A stretch of DNA of 64,000 nucleotides from Gymnothorax reevesii. Taxonomy: Eukaryota; Chordata; Actinopteri; Anguilliformes; Muraenidae. The notes under the pieces were generated by a model that was given only the letters and a program-made list of their open reading frames with translations, ran no database searches and was not told the origin of the DNA. Made by a program: the position numbers and the translations under genes. This document shows, piece after piece, positions 23,531 to 34,023 of the stretch; within the stretch, counting starts at the first letter, position 1; the number at the start of each line of letters is the position of its first letter. The DNA lies in NCBI GenBank assembly GCA_029721435.1, contig CM056584.1, positions 12,744,239-12,808,238 on the forward strand. Direction: 5' to 3'.

Positions 23531-25599
23531 GTTGTGGCAGAAAATGATAATTCAAGTTACTTTTAGTGTAAATCTTTAAAGAGAGAAAAAAAACTACTGC
23601 TGGGACTATTCTTTGTTTCGCGATTTCTGGCGTTAACTTATTTATTTATATATTTATTTCAGTCTGCTGAGATGCGCTGCTCCTGACTGGACTTGTGCCA
23701 ATGTTATTGGCTGGCAGTGAGAATAACGGTTGTTCCCACCACATTAAGGATTTAAAACTTATCACTTCGTGTAAATTGAGATGTGCATCTTAGACCCCCC
23801 CACCCACACCCGTCACGAAAGTGAGAGTTGGACTGATGGAAAACGGAACATGCGGCATGCTTGCGTGTGTGAGTTTGTATCTGCGTGTGACTCTCGATGT
23901 GTGAGTGTCTGTCCGCGCGTATTTGCCTTTGTGCTCGCAGCTGGACGATAATGTATTTCTTTACACTCGAAGGTGTTCGGGTGTCGTTGTGTGTGAACGT
24001 GTTGGTGAGCGTTTTTGTGTGGCGGAGCGGTTCTCTACTTCCTCCCGGTGGCTTTGAATCCTTGACCCCCCACCCCATGGCCAGACCCACCCCTTGCCCG
24101 CTTGCGGCAGACTGGCGGGCAGCTGCCATGGAGAGGCGCAGTTAATCCGCTTGGTCACTGGCTGGACTCGTAGGAGACGGCACACAAAATCAGGTCCGTT
24201 TGCAAGCGGGTGGGCGGATGCCGTGCGAATGGTCCCATTGAGGTACCACTTCACTGCCCTTGGTATTGAACCCTGAGCTTTTATGTACAGTTTCTCTCTG
24301 TCTTTGGCTGGGAACGCTCAGGACAGCGCTGAACACGCTTTGTATTCCGGGGTAGATGGAGTACATTTCACTCATAATAAGTATCTCTCACCGATGTCAC
24401 TTTGAGTTCAATTACTTTTGAACGCATTTCAGTTTTTGACAGGTGTGATTGTTTCTGACACCCCATGTCACAAACAGAACTTGTTAACAGGGTGATTAAA
24501 TTCATATGATTTATAATTAGATGGGTGCTATTATTTTAGTTTGACAAGATTAACTCGCTAGATTGATAATCCGATTATTTTTTTGGCTTCCCAGTAACTG
24601 TCACAAGTTCCTCACCGAGACTGAAAGTCTTACAGGATGACAATAACATCGGGGGGACCGTTTTGCCTGGTCGTGAGTTTGAATTCTGGGTTTATAGTTG
24701 CTGCGTGTTCAAGCCAAGTTTTTAGTCTGCATTTCCTCAGTCGACACCCAGTCATAAACAGGAAATGTTATGGTTTGGGTCTCTTCATAGTTTTGTTTTA
24801 ATGCCGTGCTTAGAGCCAAAATGGCGTCTTGGAGGATGGGACTACTGATGGTGTAAACGGCTGTTTTCATAGTGATTGAGTCGTGTGAATCTTTGTGCTT
24901 TTTCTGAGCACAGACTCTGGACTCATGTTAATGGAGAGAGGAGGACACACTAGGCTCTTTTACTCTCTAAAGCTTTTATTTTGAAATTAACACACTGAAG
25001 AACATGATCGCCACTATCTGGGGCTGTATCTCATAAACCCTCTCCACTCCAACTTACCCACCTCTTAGCCTTTCGCGTCATTTCCCAAGTGGGGCTTTTA
25101 TCCCCTCCATCCCATGTCTAAAACGCTCTGAGTGCCCGCTGAAGAGCTTTCAAAAACGCTTGCGGTGAGCTAGCTGTATAATTTGAGCCTGCACGCATCC
25201 GCTAACTCACCCCGGCTTTCTCGCGAAACGCTTTGTCGAAAAACGGCATCCTCAGAAGGGGCCCCGCTCGCCGGTCCGTGTCTCGCTCCTGAGGCGCCGA
25301 ATGTAGGGATGAAGAGGCGGGATTTGCGGGGGTTGATGGTGGTCTGTTGCATCCCCACTTCCAACGACTCCTATGAGTATTCAGACTCGCATACTCGCCC
25401 TGGTTATGTACGCACCGCAATCCCCCCACCCCCCAAACGTCAAATTCTGGAATTCTCTGTTTACTGTTGTGACCCACTAATGTACGGTTACGGTGTTTAA
25501 GTTTTCGGCTCCGTTGACATAATTCCCTGAGGCGAAGATACTTCCAGACTTCATGAAAAGAAAGGTTTCTGAATTTTGAAAATTGAACCATAAAGATCT
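23531..25599. other. non-coding, no recognised gene
   Basis: About 2 kb without a supported feature. 23850-24250 and 25140-25440 are more CG-rich and give overlapping open frames on both strands, none with a family motif. Confidence 0.5.
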
Positions 25600-26005
25600 G
25601 TGAACTGCTAAAAAAAAAAAAAATTAAATCAAATCAATATTTTGTGTGAATACGCTCTGTCTAAATATTAGGAACCCTGTCCTGCAGTTTTATAGTTTTA
25701 GATGATTGGCTTTTGCTTGTTCCAGGCATATACAGAACTTTCCACAGTTCTTCTGCAAACTCATGGACTTACTTGTGTCTGTCTCTTCTAGTAACAGCTT
25801 CGATAATGTTGAGGTCAGGGCTCTGTCAAAGCAAGTTTTTCTGTATCAATTCTCTTTTGCAAAATGCAAACTTTTTTTAATCAACTTTTGAGTCTCAAAT
25901 GTGTTTTTCATTCACTGAAACATTAATGAGGAAAAAATGAACATCTACGACCACATTTTAATTTAAAAAAACTCAGAGGGCCTAAATGACCTGTGCAGTG
26001 CTGCC
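25600..26005 (-). mobile_element. Tc1-like transposon remnant, internally deleted
   Basis: On the minus strand, 25826 down to about 25800 encodes QSPDLNIIE. This is the SPDLN.IE block around the second catalytic Asp of Tc1-like transposases. It is followed by a degraded C-terminal region with an in-frame stop and AEELWKVL. The other end (25978-26004), read on the minus strand, gives CAGCACTGCACAGGTCATTT, similar to the terminal CAGTACTGTGCAAAAGTCTT type of a widespread fish Tc1 family. The terminal repeat lies close to the C-terminal coding part, so most of the transposase has been deleted. Confidence 0.65.
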
Positions 26006-26585
26006 AGAGTCTATGCGTCGCAAATTGTGATCACTCACTTATGGATGTTTACCAAGTATGTTTAGTTGGGATCTTGCATGGGATACATGTGCCGTTGCAT
26101 GCTGTGAGTCTACAAAGTTTCTTGCATTTTTTTTTTTTTTTACAATGATAATTGGTCTGACTGAAGACATTATGGGCTCCTTTAGAACAAACCCAAATTT
26201 TCAAATTTCAAAAATCTGCCAGATTCACCACATTAGATAAAATTGGAGTCACATCATTACAGCTCATACACATCCACTGAAAGGTTAAACACTACACTGT
26301 TACATCCACCAAATGCAATGATTTCTGTCTTGTCTGCAGTTTCTAGATGAATATGGCTCCTTAGTATAAATTTTGCAAAATAAAACAAAAATAACATAAT
26401 AAAAGTACAAAGAAGAACATACATTCAAGTAAACATGCCTTTCAAAAGTCATTTTCATCCCCACATCTATTTGAGCATTTCACTGTTTAATGAACAGACA
26501 CTTGTCTTTTATCTGAGATGCCTTTATAGCAACTAAAGGTCCCAGACTTTTTCCTACAGGGATGAAATAACAAGGATTCTTAAAT
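26006..26585. other. AT-rich non-coding, no recognised feature
   Basis: No supported gene. A poly(T) run of 15 lies near 26128-26142. The acceptor-like TTGTCTGCAG ending at 26339 is not followed by a supported exon. Confidence 0.5.
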
Positions 26586-26616
26586 TCCCACATTGAAAGA
26601 ACCTATATAAACATAT

Positions 26617-26990
26617 AGGTTTTAATCCCCGCCATGTATCAACCAGCAGTGGTCGGCAGCTCTTTTCAGAAGTAGCCCACAATTGGCCAATGAGCTACAG
26701 GGATGGAAATTGCGAAGGGCCTGCTGGTAAGGGTTATGTAGATTAGAGTTTCCCTAGGCGCTTCCTGTTGGCTAGACGGGTGTTCATAAATAAGATTCTG
26801 ACCTCTTTAGCATTTGATTATCTTCTGCCCCCATACTGAACTTTTAAACTTTTGCCTCATAAATGCATATAAAGCAATTGCGCATTGCCGCGGTCTGTGT
26901 ACACACTACTGACTTGTCACCTGGGGGTCGCATATGCGATTCATAGTTCCCTAATTGGATATCCCAGATTTTAGGTAGGATTGGAAATGC
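26617..26990 (+). mobile_element. V-SINE-like SINE, 5'-truncated, inserted in foldback arm
   Basis: Co-linear with the copy at 55625-56075. Shared blocks in order: a degenerate B box region (TAATCCCCGCC), GTCGGCAGCT, CCCACAATTGGCC, GCTACAGGG, GGGCCTGCTGGTAAGGG, CGCTTCCTGTTGGCTAGACG, GGGGGTCGCATATG, a tail CTAATTGGATATCCCAG and GGATTGGAAATGC, then A-rich sequence. The tRNA-like head upstream of the B box is missing. Insertion seems to have occurred at or beside GGTTTTAAT of the foldback arm, with about 30 bp of arm lost. Confidence 0.75.
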
Positions 26991-27063
26991 TAAAAAAACA
27001 TATGTTTTAATTGGCCATTTTCATATATTATAGGTACATGTATGTACCTGTATATACCTATAA

Positions 27064-27370
27064 CAGAGGTGGGCAGCGAGGGCCGTATCTATCCCTGGTT
27101 ATCACACCAACGTCTGGCCTTTAATTAGTTGATTGTCTCAATTAGCCAAACCATTTATGAAATCTGATGTTTCATGTGCATTTCTTTAAATTATCATGAA
27201 ACTACAAAGACTAGTCTTGTTTCCCTTCATAAAACATTTTCCTTTGATCATATCGTTGCGAAAATCTATATTTGTGCATGCAATCAATTAACTCAATTAG
27301 TCAGGGTAATTGATAGGAATAAAAACCTGCATACACACCGGCCCTCCAGGACCGTGATTGCCCACCCCTG
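27064..27370. mobile_element. hAT-type MITE, 307 bp, perfect 8-bp target duplication
   Basis: Begins CAGAGGTGGGCA and ends TGCCCACCCCTG, a terminal inverted repeat of the CAGNGGTGGGCA type known from hAT non-autonomous elements. It is flanked on both sides by ACCTATAA (27056-27063 and 27371-27378), an exact 8-bp duplication as expected of hAT insertion. The interior is non-coding, with a TTAATTAGTTGATTG / CAATCAATTAACTC inverted motif. It inserted at the centre of the foldback element. Confidence 0.92.
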
Positions 27371-27478
27371 ACCTATAATATGTGAAAACGGCCAATTTTA
27401 TGTATGTTGCATATATGCGAAACCTACATGTGGCCCTATATTAAAACCTATGTTTATATAGGTTCTTTCCATGTGGGA

Positions 27479-27714
27479 GACGCAAATGGTCGACACAAGA
27501 TATTGAACATTCTATTTCTTCAACCTGACCCCAAACGTGTTCAAAGGATTGTCAGTCATTTGCCGATGCCAATATCAAGATGTAATGAACGGTGATTTAA
27601 AGATTAGTCATGAACAAAAATGAATTTTGATTCCCTTCATATATTGCATAACCCTCATGTTAATAAAAACTCAAAAAAATTGACATGGGGTGTTTACATT
27701 TTTGTTCAGTGTAG
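27479..27714 (+). mobile_element. possible Tc1-like element end
   Basis: GTTTACATTTTTGTTCAGTG (27691-27710, then TAG) closely resembles the terminal inverted repeat of a very common fish Tc1/mariner-type element ending TTTTTGTTCAGTGTA. The matching left end was not found, so this may be a solitary end. The interval between the foldback arm and this motif is AT-rich and otherwise uninformative. Confidence 0.4.
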
Positions 27715-29270
27715 TAATTGCCAGTCTACGTCCTGCTCCATCCATTAATCTGGCCAGCAAATAGTTTTCCTAGCCAAAGCATTGTTCTATTCCTGTGACC
27801 CCTCAATTACAGTTATGTTGAGATTGACACTTAATCTCATGCCCTCTTTACAAGAATGTTTGGTCATGTTACCGGATCCTTAGCTGTCAATTTGCAACGG
27901 AAAAAATGCTCAATGGATGTTTTGTATTGAAGTCTCAGGGATACGACTACAACCGTAAACAATGTGGCAATGACACCCCTCGGCAATGGAGGGGAAATGG
28001 ATTGACATGACAGTACGCCTCAGGCAAGCTGTCTTGTGTTTTGATTAATTCATCTTGGCTACATGAAACTGACTTCATCTTTTCCATGTTCTGAGAGCCA
28101 GTGCCAAGTTTGGAGGTGTTTGGACTGTGTGCAAGAGGCTTATCTGTTGAAGGCGTGTAATCGGGCTAGCAAGGTATCATGGGAGTCTCTCTCGTTGCTG
28201 CCGTTCTAGGAAGCTTTTATTGTTCATTCATCTTGGCCTTGTCACTTTCTTTGCCTTCCGCTTAATCCAGAAGAACTTCTTTTTTTCTGAAGTAAACCTT
28301 GCAGTTGCATTTAGTTATGCAGGCGTGGTGCAACCTGTCCTGTTTACCCAGGAATATTCAAGTAACGTTTTGGTTATGTTATGATTTTTAATCACTTCTT
28401 TTACCACAACTATGTGATTTGTTTGTTCTTATATGAACAGAAACCTCATAGCTTGGCGCTAGTAAAAAAAAAAAAAAAAAACCCTTTGCCTGTCTTACTT
28501 TTTTCGATAGCTGGAAGTTTCTAAACACACCTTTTACAGAGTAAGAACAAACAGAATTTAAAAAATGCTGTCATTCGAGGAGTCAAAATTGTGCGAGAAA
28601 GTGACGTTGAATGGATTGTTCCAGACATTGAGTGTGTTGTCCTTGTGTTCGAGAATTTAGTGTGGGACTTGGTGCTTATTAGACTTTTCAATATTGAAAA
28701 AGGGAAAGGATAAAACGTGCTGCAGTTCAAGCGTGGGAGTGTTTGGTCTCGAGGACTTCCAGGTTCGGGTGCAACCTTTTGCTAGCTTAGAATGTTTTTG
28801 ATAGTTTTTATGTGTTTTCTACCATCTGGTAGACCTATTTGACAGGCAGACAGGTTGTCTGCGTCCATGGTGACCACAGTCATTCTACACCCCATTAGTA
28901 CCCCCCCACCCACCAACTCTCCTGTCCGCCCCGTCACTGTGCACCATTCCCAAAAGAGGATTTGCTTTGACCAGTGTGTTGCAACTGCAGAGCGAATGTA
29001 CTAAAATTCAGTGTTTTTTGCCTGAACGTATCGTATACATTTTGGTCATCTTTCGAGGAGACGTAACACGATGAAGAACCCCTTGAAACTCGCATGTGTC
29101 TTGAGCACATCCAATGCGGTATGACAAACGATGATGAGAATTCAGGATCCCGAGCTGCCCCATCCTGGTGAGTGTGTAACGGTACAGTTAGCTGCTCGGT
29201 AAACACTGACATCAGGAAGGTCTGGATCACAGAAATAGACTCTACAAGTGAAGGGATATCTGCTTAGGGT
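27715..29270. other. non-coding; A18 run at 28464-28481
   Basis: No supported gene. An 18-bp A run at 28464-28481 follows unique sequence with no recognised retroposon body. Confidence 0.5.
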
Positions 29271-29440
29271 CCTCGGTGGCGAGGCCTAGGGGGACACTGC
29301 CCCGAAACGTCTTGTGAGCTACGCCATCAGGGGTTCGAATCCGCCTGTTTACTTTTGTGGGAAGGCTCTTCCTCTCTTTCTCCCCTCTCTGTCTGTCTCT
29401 CTCTTCTATACTGTCCGATAAAAGCAATAGAAAAACCTTA
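29271..29440 (+). mobile_element. tRNA-derived SINE
   Basis: A perfect RNA polymerase III B box GGTTCGAATCC lies at 29332-29342. About 55 bp upstream is a diverged A box region (GGTGGCGAGGCC). The body is a CTCTTCCTCTCTTTCTC / GTCTGTCTCTCT pyrimidine-rich stretch and the tail is CTGTCCGATAAAAGCAATAG followed by A-rich sequence. It is distinct in sequence from the SINEs at 8670 and 55625, so at least three SINE types occur in the window. No target duplication identified. Confidence 0.7.
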
Positions 29441-29905
29441 AAACTACGTGGAAACTGTATTTAAATAAGAAGTGATGAGACCCTCAACAGTGGCCCGCAC
29501 GGTTGGGTTCTGATGTTCTGAAATGGGTCCTCGGAACACCGAGCCGTAATGGGCACGAGGCCCCTGCAGAACGTACCCCTCCCGTACTCTTTCTCTGGAT
29601 TCCCGAGCTGCTTGCACCATGGCGGCAGTTCGGCCGGCGGTGGCTAAAAGGGTAGCGGCGTCTCGAGAGGGTTAACCACCAGCCTGAAAAGCCCTTGAGC
29701 AAACAGCAGGGGCGAAAAGCTTCCTGCTTCCGCCCACTGTTTGTCCCCCCCCGCCCCCCCAGCTTCGCTTGGCGCAGGTCGAGTTTGCCTGCCGGGCAGG
29801 TGGTCAGCTTCAGGAATGCTGGTGCGGAGTGGGCGTTTCTCTCGGCAGCCCTCGCAAACAGAGGGGCGCGGCGCGGGGACCCTGTTAGCCACTTCAACAC
29901 GTCGC
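29441..29905. other. GC-rich non-coding stretch
   Basis: CpG-rich between about 29520 and 29890, with overlapping open frames on both strands (154 aa minus, 74 aa plus). None has a recognisable domain or splice context. A C-rich CCCCCCCCGCCCCCCC run lies near 29745-29760. Confidence 0.45.
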
Positions 29906-30150
29906 TTTTAGATAGATAGATATATAGATACTTTATTAATCCCCACATGGGGAAATTCAGTTGTCCTTCAGTAGTATGTACATATAGATAATAAATATAA
30001 ATAAAAATAAAAGTACTCTAAAAGCCCAAGAGTTAAACCCCCCCACATGAATTAAATCAAATCAATAGTGATCATTACAGAAACGAATAGCAGCAGGAAT
30101 AGTTCAAAATAGTTGAATAGGTCAAAAACAGTTCAGATAGACTGACCGCG
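29906..30150 (-). mobile_element. RTE/Rex3-like LINE 3' end, 5'-truncated
   Basis: On the plus strand AGATAGATAGATATATAGAT is followed by ACTTTATTAATCCCCACATG and GGGAAATTCA. This is the reverse complement of the well-known fish RTE (Rex3) tail, CCCC..GGGGATTAATAAAGTATC plus ATCT repeats. The element therefore lies on the minus strand with its tetranucleotide tail at 29906-29925. The remaining 200 bp is AT-rich 3' UTR-like sequence; no reverse transcriptase is left. The tail matches that of the SINE at 8670-8908. Confidence 0.75.
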
Positions 30151-30185
30151 GAGTGAGGGTAAATACTGTGTTAATCTCTCACAGC

Positions 30186-30501
30186 TCCGCACTTTGAGTG
30201 AGGGAGTGAAGGAGGGAACGGACAGGAGTTGGGGGGGAAAAAGGGGAGAGGGAGATGAGAGCGACCGAGAGGGCAGTCGGGTACGGAGAGGAAGGAGAGG
30301 GGGAGAAAAGAAAGAATGAGAGGCAGAACGGGGGAGTGAGAGAGAAAGAGGTAGAGGAGAGAAAGAAGTTATAAGAAAAGGAGGGTGCGAGAATGAAAGG
30401 AAGGAGAGGGTGAGAGGTGTGAGTGGGAAAGAGGGATGAGCAGGAGAGGGGGAGAAGAAAAGTGGATGAAGGGGGGAGGGAAAGAGTGCAAGAGGGCTCG
30501 G
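30186..30501 (+). repeat. polypurine (GA-rich) tract, left part
   Basis: About 315 bp almost entirely of A and G on the plus strand (GAGAGGGAGATGAGAG, GGAAGGAGAGGGGGAG and similar). Long purine tracts can form triplex (H-DNA). A MITE at 30502-30840 interrupts it and the same composition resumes at 30841. The minus-strand 124-aa open frame over it is a low-complexity Ser/Pro/Leu artefact. Confidence 0.85.
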
Positions 30502-30840
30502 GGTCACTCTTTAGATGAGGTGTTGCTCATAAAGGCTTTATACAGCATGTATAAAGCCTTCATAAATGAGACATAATGTCTTCATAAATCATACATAAGC
30601 AAACGTCATGCTTTGTAAAGGGTGAAATAGCACTTCCTTATTCAGCATGTGATCTCTGATGTGATATAACTGACAATGTCACTTAGCCAGTGGCTAAATG
30701 CGATAAAGAAGGATGAGTTATTTCACCCTTTACCAAGCATAACATTCACTTACGTATCTATGAAGACATAATGTCTAGTTTATGAAGGCATTATACATGC
30801 TGTAAGCATTTTTGAGCAACACTTCAAATATAGTGTGACC
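30502..30840. mobile_element. MITE with about 120-bp terminal inverted repeats
   Basis: Left arm 30502-30629 (GGTCACTCTTTAGATGAGGT then GTTGCTCATAAA...) pairs with right arm 30720-30840 (ending GAGCAACACTTCAAATATAG then TGTGACC). Shared inner blocks are CAGCATGTATAA, GACATAATGTCTTCATA and AAAGGGTGAAAT. The flanks are GGGCTCGG (30494-30501) and GGGCTAGG (30841-30848), 7 of 8 identical, consistent with an aged 8-bp target duplication. No coding sequence. The 8-bp duplication points to a hAT-like mechanism; the family name is not known to me. Confidence 0.85.
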
Positions 30841-30965
30841 GGGCTAGGAAAGGATATGAGGGAGAGAAAGAGAGGAGAAAGAAGGGATAGAGGGAGGAAG
30901 GGAGAGAGGGAAGAAGAGGAAATGGACCTGGCAAAAGGAGGGGATGAAGCAGAGAGGTGAAGACA
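30841..30965 (+). repeat. polypurine (GA-rich) tract, right part
   Basis: Continuation of the tract at 30186-30501 on the far side of the MITE. It is A/G-rich on the plus strand with GAGAGAAAGAGAGGAG-type iterations. Confidence 0.8.
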
Positions 30966-33082
30966 GTTGTTTCTAAGCTCACATTTCATTGTACTTCGTC
31001 CATATAACAGAATCTGTCACAGCAGGGAACTCGCAAAACAAACTTTAATCCACAAACATCGAGGGCAGAGGCGATGCTCTAAACCTCGGCGAGGGAATGC
31101 CAAATTTGCTTCAACGCAGCATTTCGCTTCAGATTTATAGCCTTTTTGCAAATAATAAATCCAGTGGGGTTGATGTTAATGTGTTTCCTCCCTTTAATTT
31201 CAAATGCAGAAGTGAGTGTCTGTGTTGCAGGCTGCGTTAGAGGGAGGCTGAGAGGGAAGGTGCTTGTTGGTAAAGGCCTGCAGCGACGGCTCCCAGTGTG
31301 CGGGCAGCTGTGTGCTGTTAACAGACGAGTCGCAGAGGCCGAAATGTGCCAAGTGCTGCGCTGGAGTCATATTACAGTTGAACAGGAGCAATGGCCGACT
31401 TTTGGTCATGTGGTTTGGGGAGCACAGTGATGGCAAAATGGGGGGGAAACTGGCTGGGTGATTAAAAAAGCAGCAGCCGAGTAAAGTGGATACAGGTGGT
31501 GAACGGCGGCCATTTTAAAACCCTGCAGAAAGTAACAGACCAATCATATTCTTGTATGTTTCATTTGTAACTCACTGCAAAATAAATATAAGCATCCCAT
31601 GTCGAACTTCAGGTATTTTAGTTAAGTATCTCTATTCTATTCACACTGTGCTATACTGTCTAAAGTAAAGTCGTAGAGTATGAGCACGACATTGAGTGTT
31701 TGCATCAGGTCTTTGAGGGGTGAGCCAGTGAACACCATGAGTGATATATTGAATGTCTGGTTGACTGTGACCCAATTTTACCATAATACTGATACTGTAT
31801 CATTGTTCATAATTTAGACAGTAGTAGTACTAAGTCGTTTGCTATCGATTTTCTCTAGTTTCTCTTCTCGGCTTTGGTCTTGTTTTCCCGGTAGCCCTGT
31901 CTGGATGCATGTCCTCCAAATCTAATTTGCTCCCAATTAATCATTAGGTAGCTCATCTCCTTTCCACACCTGTTCGCACTTAAAGTGAAAATACACCCTG
32001 CCCTCAATACCTACATGAGTGAAAGTACTGAGTGCAGCTGCAAAGCTCAAGTTTTGTGAGTGCAAGAAACGATCAGAAACAAAGTGCCCTCAGCCAGCTA
32101 TTTATGTCGAGTGTGAATGAAGGTAACATTTCTGTTGTTCAGTGTTTGCAAATTTGTGGTTTGAGTGCATCGTATTTGTTGATGGCTAGAACGCAGGCTA
32201 GCCGCTAACTTCAGATTTTTTTCCCTCCGAATGCTGGCAAAAGATCTGCCATTAACGTTACCTATAATCTCCTTGCGAAGGCCAGTATTTCGGTATTTCA
32301 GAATCAGTATTCTTCATGCTCGTATTCTTTGTTTGTTGGTCAGAAGCTATGAGCAGCAGGCGGGGACAGTAGAGAGAAGCCTTACAGTCCTGACCAGGCT
32401 GGGATATTGAAATTTAAACCTGATAATTATGGTGGAGGGGTTGTTTGCTAAGTTAATACAAAGATTTTTTTTTTTTTTTGATACCATGATCATGGGTTAG
32501 GAAACTCTGTGGGAAAGTACACTGTACATAATGAGAAGACAGTGGGCATATCTCTGGCATTTTATATCCTTTTAGTTACCAGTTCAATATGGAAGTTATG
32601 GTTGTTATGGTTGGCTTAATTGATGAATGGAAAAAAGGCAGAATTCAGTCGGAAACTTGATATTTTTTTTTGGGAGCCTGAGAATGTTCACTGGACGTGC
32701 TCAATTTACATTATGTAGAAGCATTTTCTGGCTAAATCTCTGTCACTGAGGAAGCTTATTTGGTAACATCTGCTATCCTGCACACAGTGTGGTGTCTAAT
32801 GAATGGCGGGTTTTGGATTTGATCTTTCAGTATATTGTGACATTTTTCGTTAGTACACTGAACTGGACATGAATTGTCGGTGTAAACACCCGGTTGAGCT
32901 CTCAGGAAAATAGGGAAAGGTATGCTGTGTTCAGCATCAGCACATCTTTTAATCAAGGGCTCAACGACGGTTAATTACCTGCACCATGTTGTTTTTCCAC
33001 TGGGAGTGATTTCTTCTCAAAGGGAAACACGAGTTGCTCCATGCAAGAACTCAAGTAATCGTGTGAATCAGCGCTGCCACTC
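30966..33082. other. non-coding, no recognised gene
   Basis: About 2.1 kb without a supported feature. A T14 run lies at 32466-32479. No splice-flanked open frame was recognised. Confidence 0.5.
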
Positions 33083-33102
33083 TTTTTTTTTTTTTTTTTT
33101 TT
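33083..33102 (+). repeat. poly(T) run, 20 bp
   Basis: Twenty T in a row within unique sequence. Confidence 0.9.
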
Positions 33103-33428
33103 CTTCCTCGCTCATTCGTCTCCTATGCCGGAAACATCCTTTTACTGTTGCGTAACCTGGAGCGTAAGCCACAATGCTGGATCGCAGATAAATCGCACCA
33201 GCATAGAAGCGTCTGTCACCTTGCTAGCCGCGCAGACGCCATATTGGCGTTTCGGGTCGCCGCCATATTGCTAATTCACGATGTTCCCACCGCAGCGTAA
33301 TGTTGCCTTTAGTCTGTGCGAGTCATCGCAAATGTTTGCTTTAATTGCCCCTGCACTGAACTGCTGATAGTATTCATTGCTTTGGACAGTTATGGACATT
33401 AAGTCTGAAATTTCTTTGTGAAATGTGG

Positions 33429-33431
<3 letters not shown>
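33103..33431. other. non-coding, no recognised feature
   Basis: Contains GCCATATTGG and GCCATATTGC near 33238-33271, YY1-like CGCCATATTG words in a CpG-rich patch, but no other promoter signal. Confidence 0.35.
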
Positions 33432-33461
<30 letters not shown>

Positions 33462-33511
33462 CAAATGCTACTTCTACTACTCCTACTACAAATAATAATA
33501 ATAATAATAAT
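33432..33511 (+). repeat. (AAT)n microsatellite in two blocks
   Basis: AAT/ATA trinucleotide runs at 33432-33460 and 33489-33511, separated by a CTACTTCTACTACTCCTAC trinucleotide-like stretch. Confidence 0.92.
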
Positions 33512-33936
33512 TACAACAACAAATGGTCTGTCTTTCGCCACTTTAGCTGATGACTAATTTTTATCAGTGAAGGCTATTCCAGGGTCTGGTTTGTTTTGGG
33601 AATGAATAATTTTTGGGCTTGTGCTGTGTCACTTTGGATGGGAGTTGACGTGAATGCAGATGACATCAAATACAGGGGAAAGGGGGTGAGGGGCGGGCTG
33701 AGTTTTGGTCATACAGCCGAGCTCCAGATCGAGAGCCACTCTGAGTCATACAAGATGGGGAGGGGATCGGAGGATGACTCTAGGGGGTGCTGTTGACTGG
33801 GAAAACAAGGCTTTTCTTCACTTCAGAAGTTTACATTTTCTCCTCTCCATGGTTTCTTGTTTGTTTCTCTCTCTCTCTCTCTCTGTGCCTTTCTCGCTCC
33901 CTCCCTTTCTCACTCCCCCCCCATATTTTACTGCAG
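33512..33936. other. non-coding; (CT)n at 33866-33884
   Basis: No supported gene. The CT repeat at 33866-33884 and the following C/T-rich sequence form a long pyrimidine tract leading to the AG at 33935-33936. Confidence 0.5.
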
Positions 33937-34023
33937 TTTCTCAGACTTGCCACTGCCAGCCTGGAATATTTCAGTCACTCACAGGGAATATATGCTCACC
34001 AGCTTTAGTTGGCATGTGCAGGA
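33937..34023 (+). other. weak exon candidate, 87 bp
   Basis: Pyrimidine-rich tract, then TTTTACTGCAG (AG at 33935-33936), then 87 bp ending at GGA before GTGAGTG, a donor-like match. Two of the three frames are open. The acceptor strength may come only from the neighbouring CT microsatellite. Neither possible peptide is recognised. It is listed because splice signals are visible at both ends. Confidence 0.2.

Larger units (their letters stand above)
26586..27478. mobile_element. foldback (palindromic) element with nested insertions
   Basis: The outer arms are near-perfect inverted repeats: 26586-26625 (TCCCACATTGAAAGAACC and AACATATAGGTTTTAAT) against 27439-27478. A second inner arm pair, 27007-27035 against 27371-27400 (TTGGCC.TTTTCA.ATATTA), meets at a centre near 27036-27056. 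Without the insertions the element would be one long hairpin of about 200 bp. A SINE sits in the left arm and a hAT-type MITE at the centre. No transposase is present. The superfamily is not assigned because no clear target duplication was seen. Confidence 0.8.

Noticed and set aside
29271..29345. Possible tRNA gene (GGTTCGAATCC)
   Set aside because: Same reason: A and B boxes only, followed by a SINE-type body and tail.
29484..29948. 154-aa minus-strand open frame in GC-rich DNA
   Set aside because: It ends inside the RTE-like LINE tail and has no motif; GC-rich sequence gives long frames by chance.
30133..30507. 124-aa Ser/Pro/Leu-rich minus-strand frame
   Set aside because: Translation of the polypurine tract; low complexity only.
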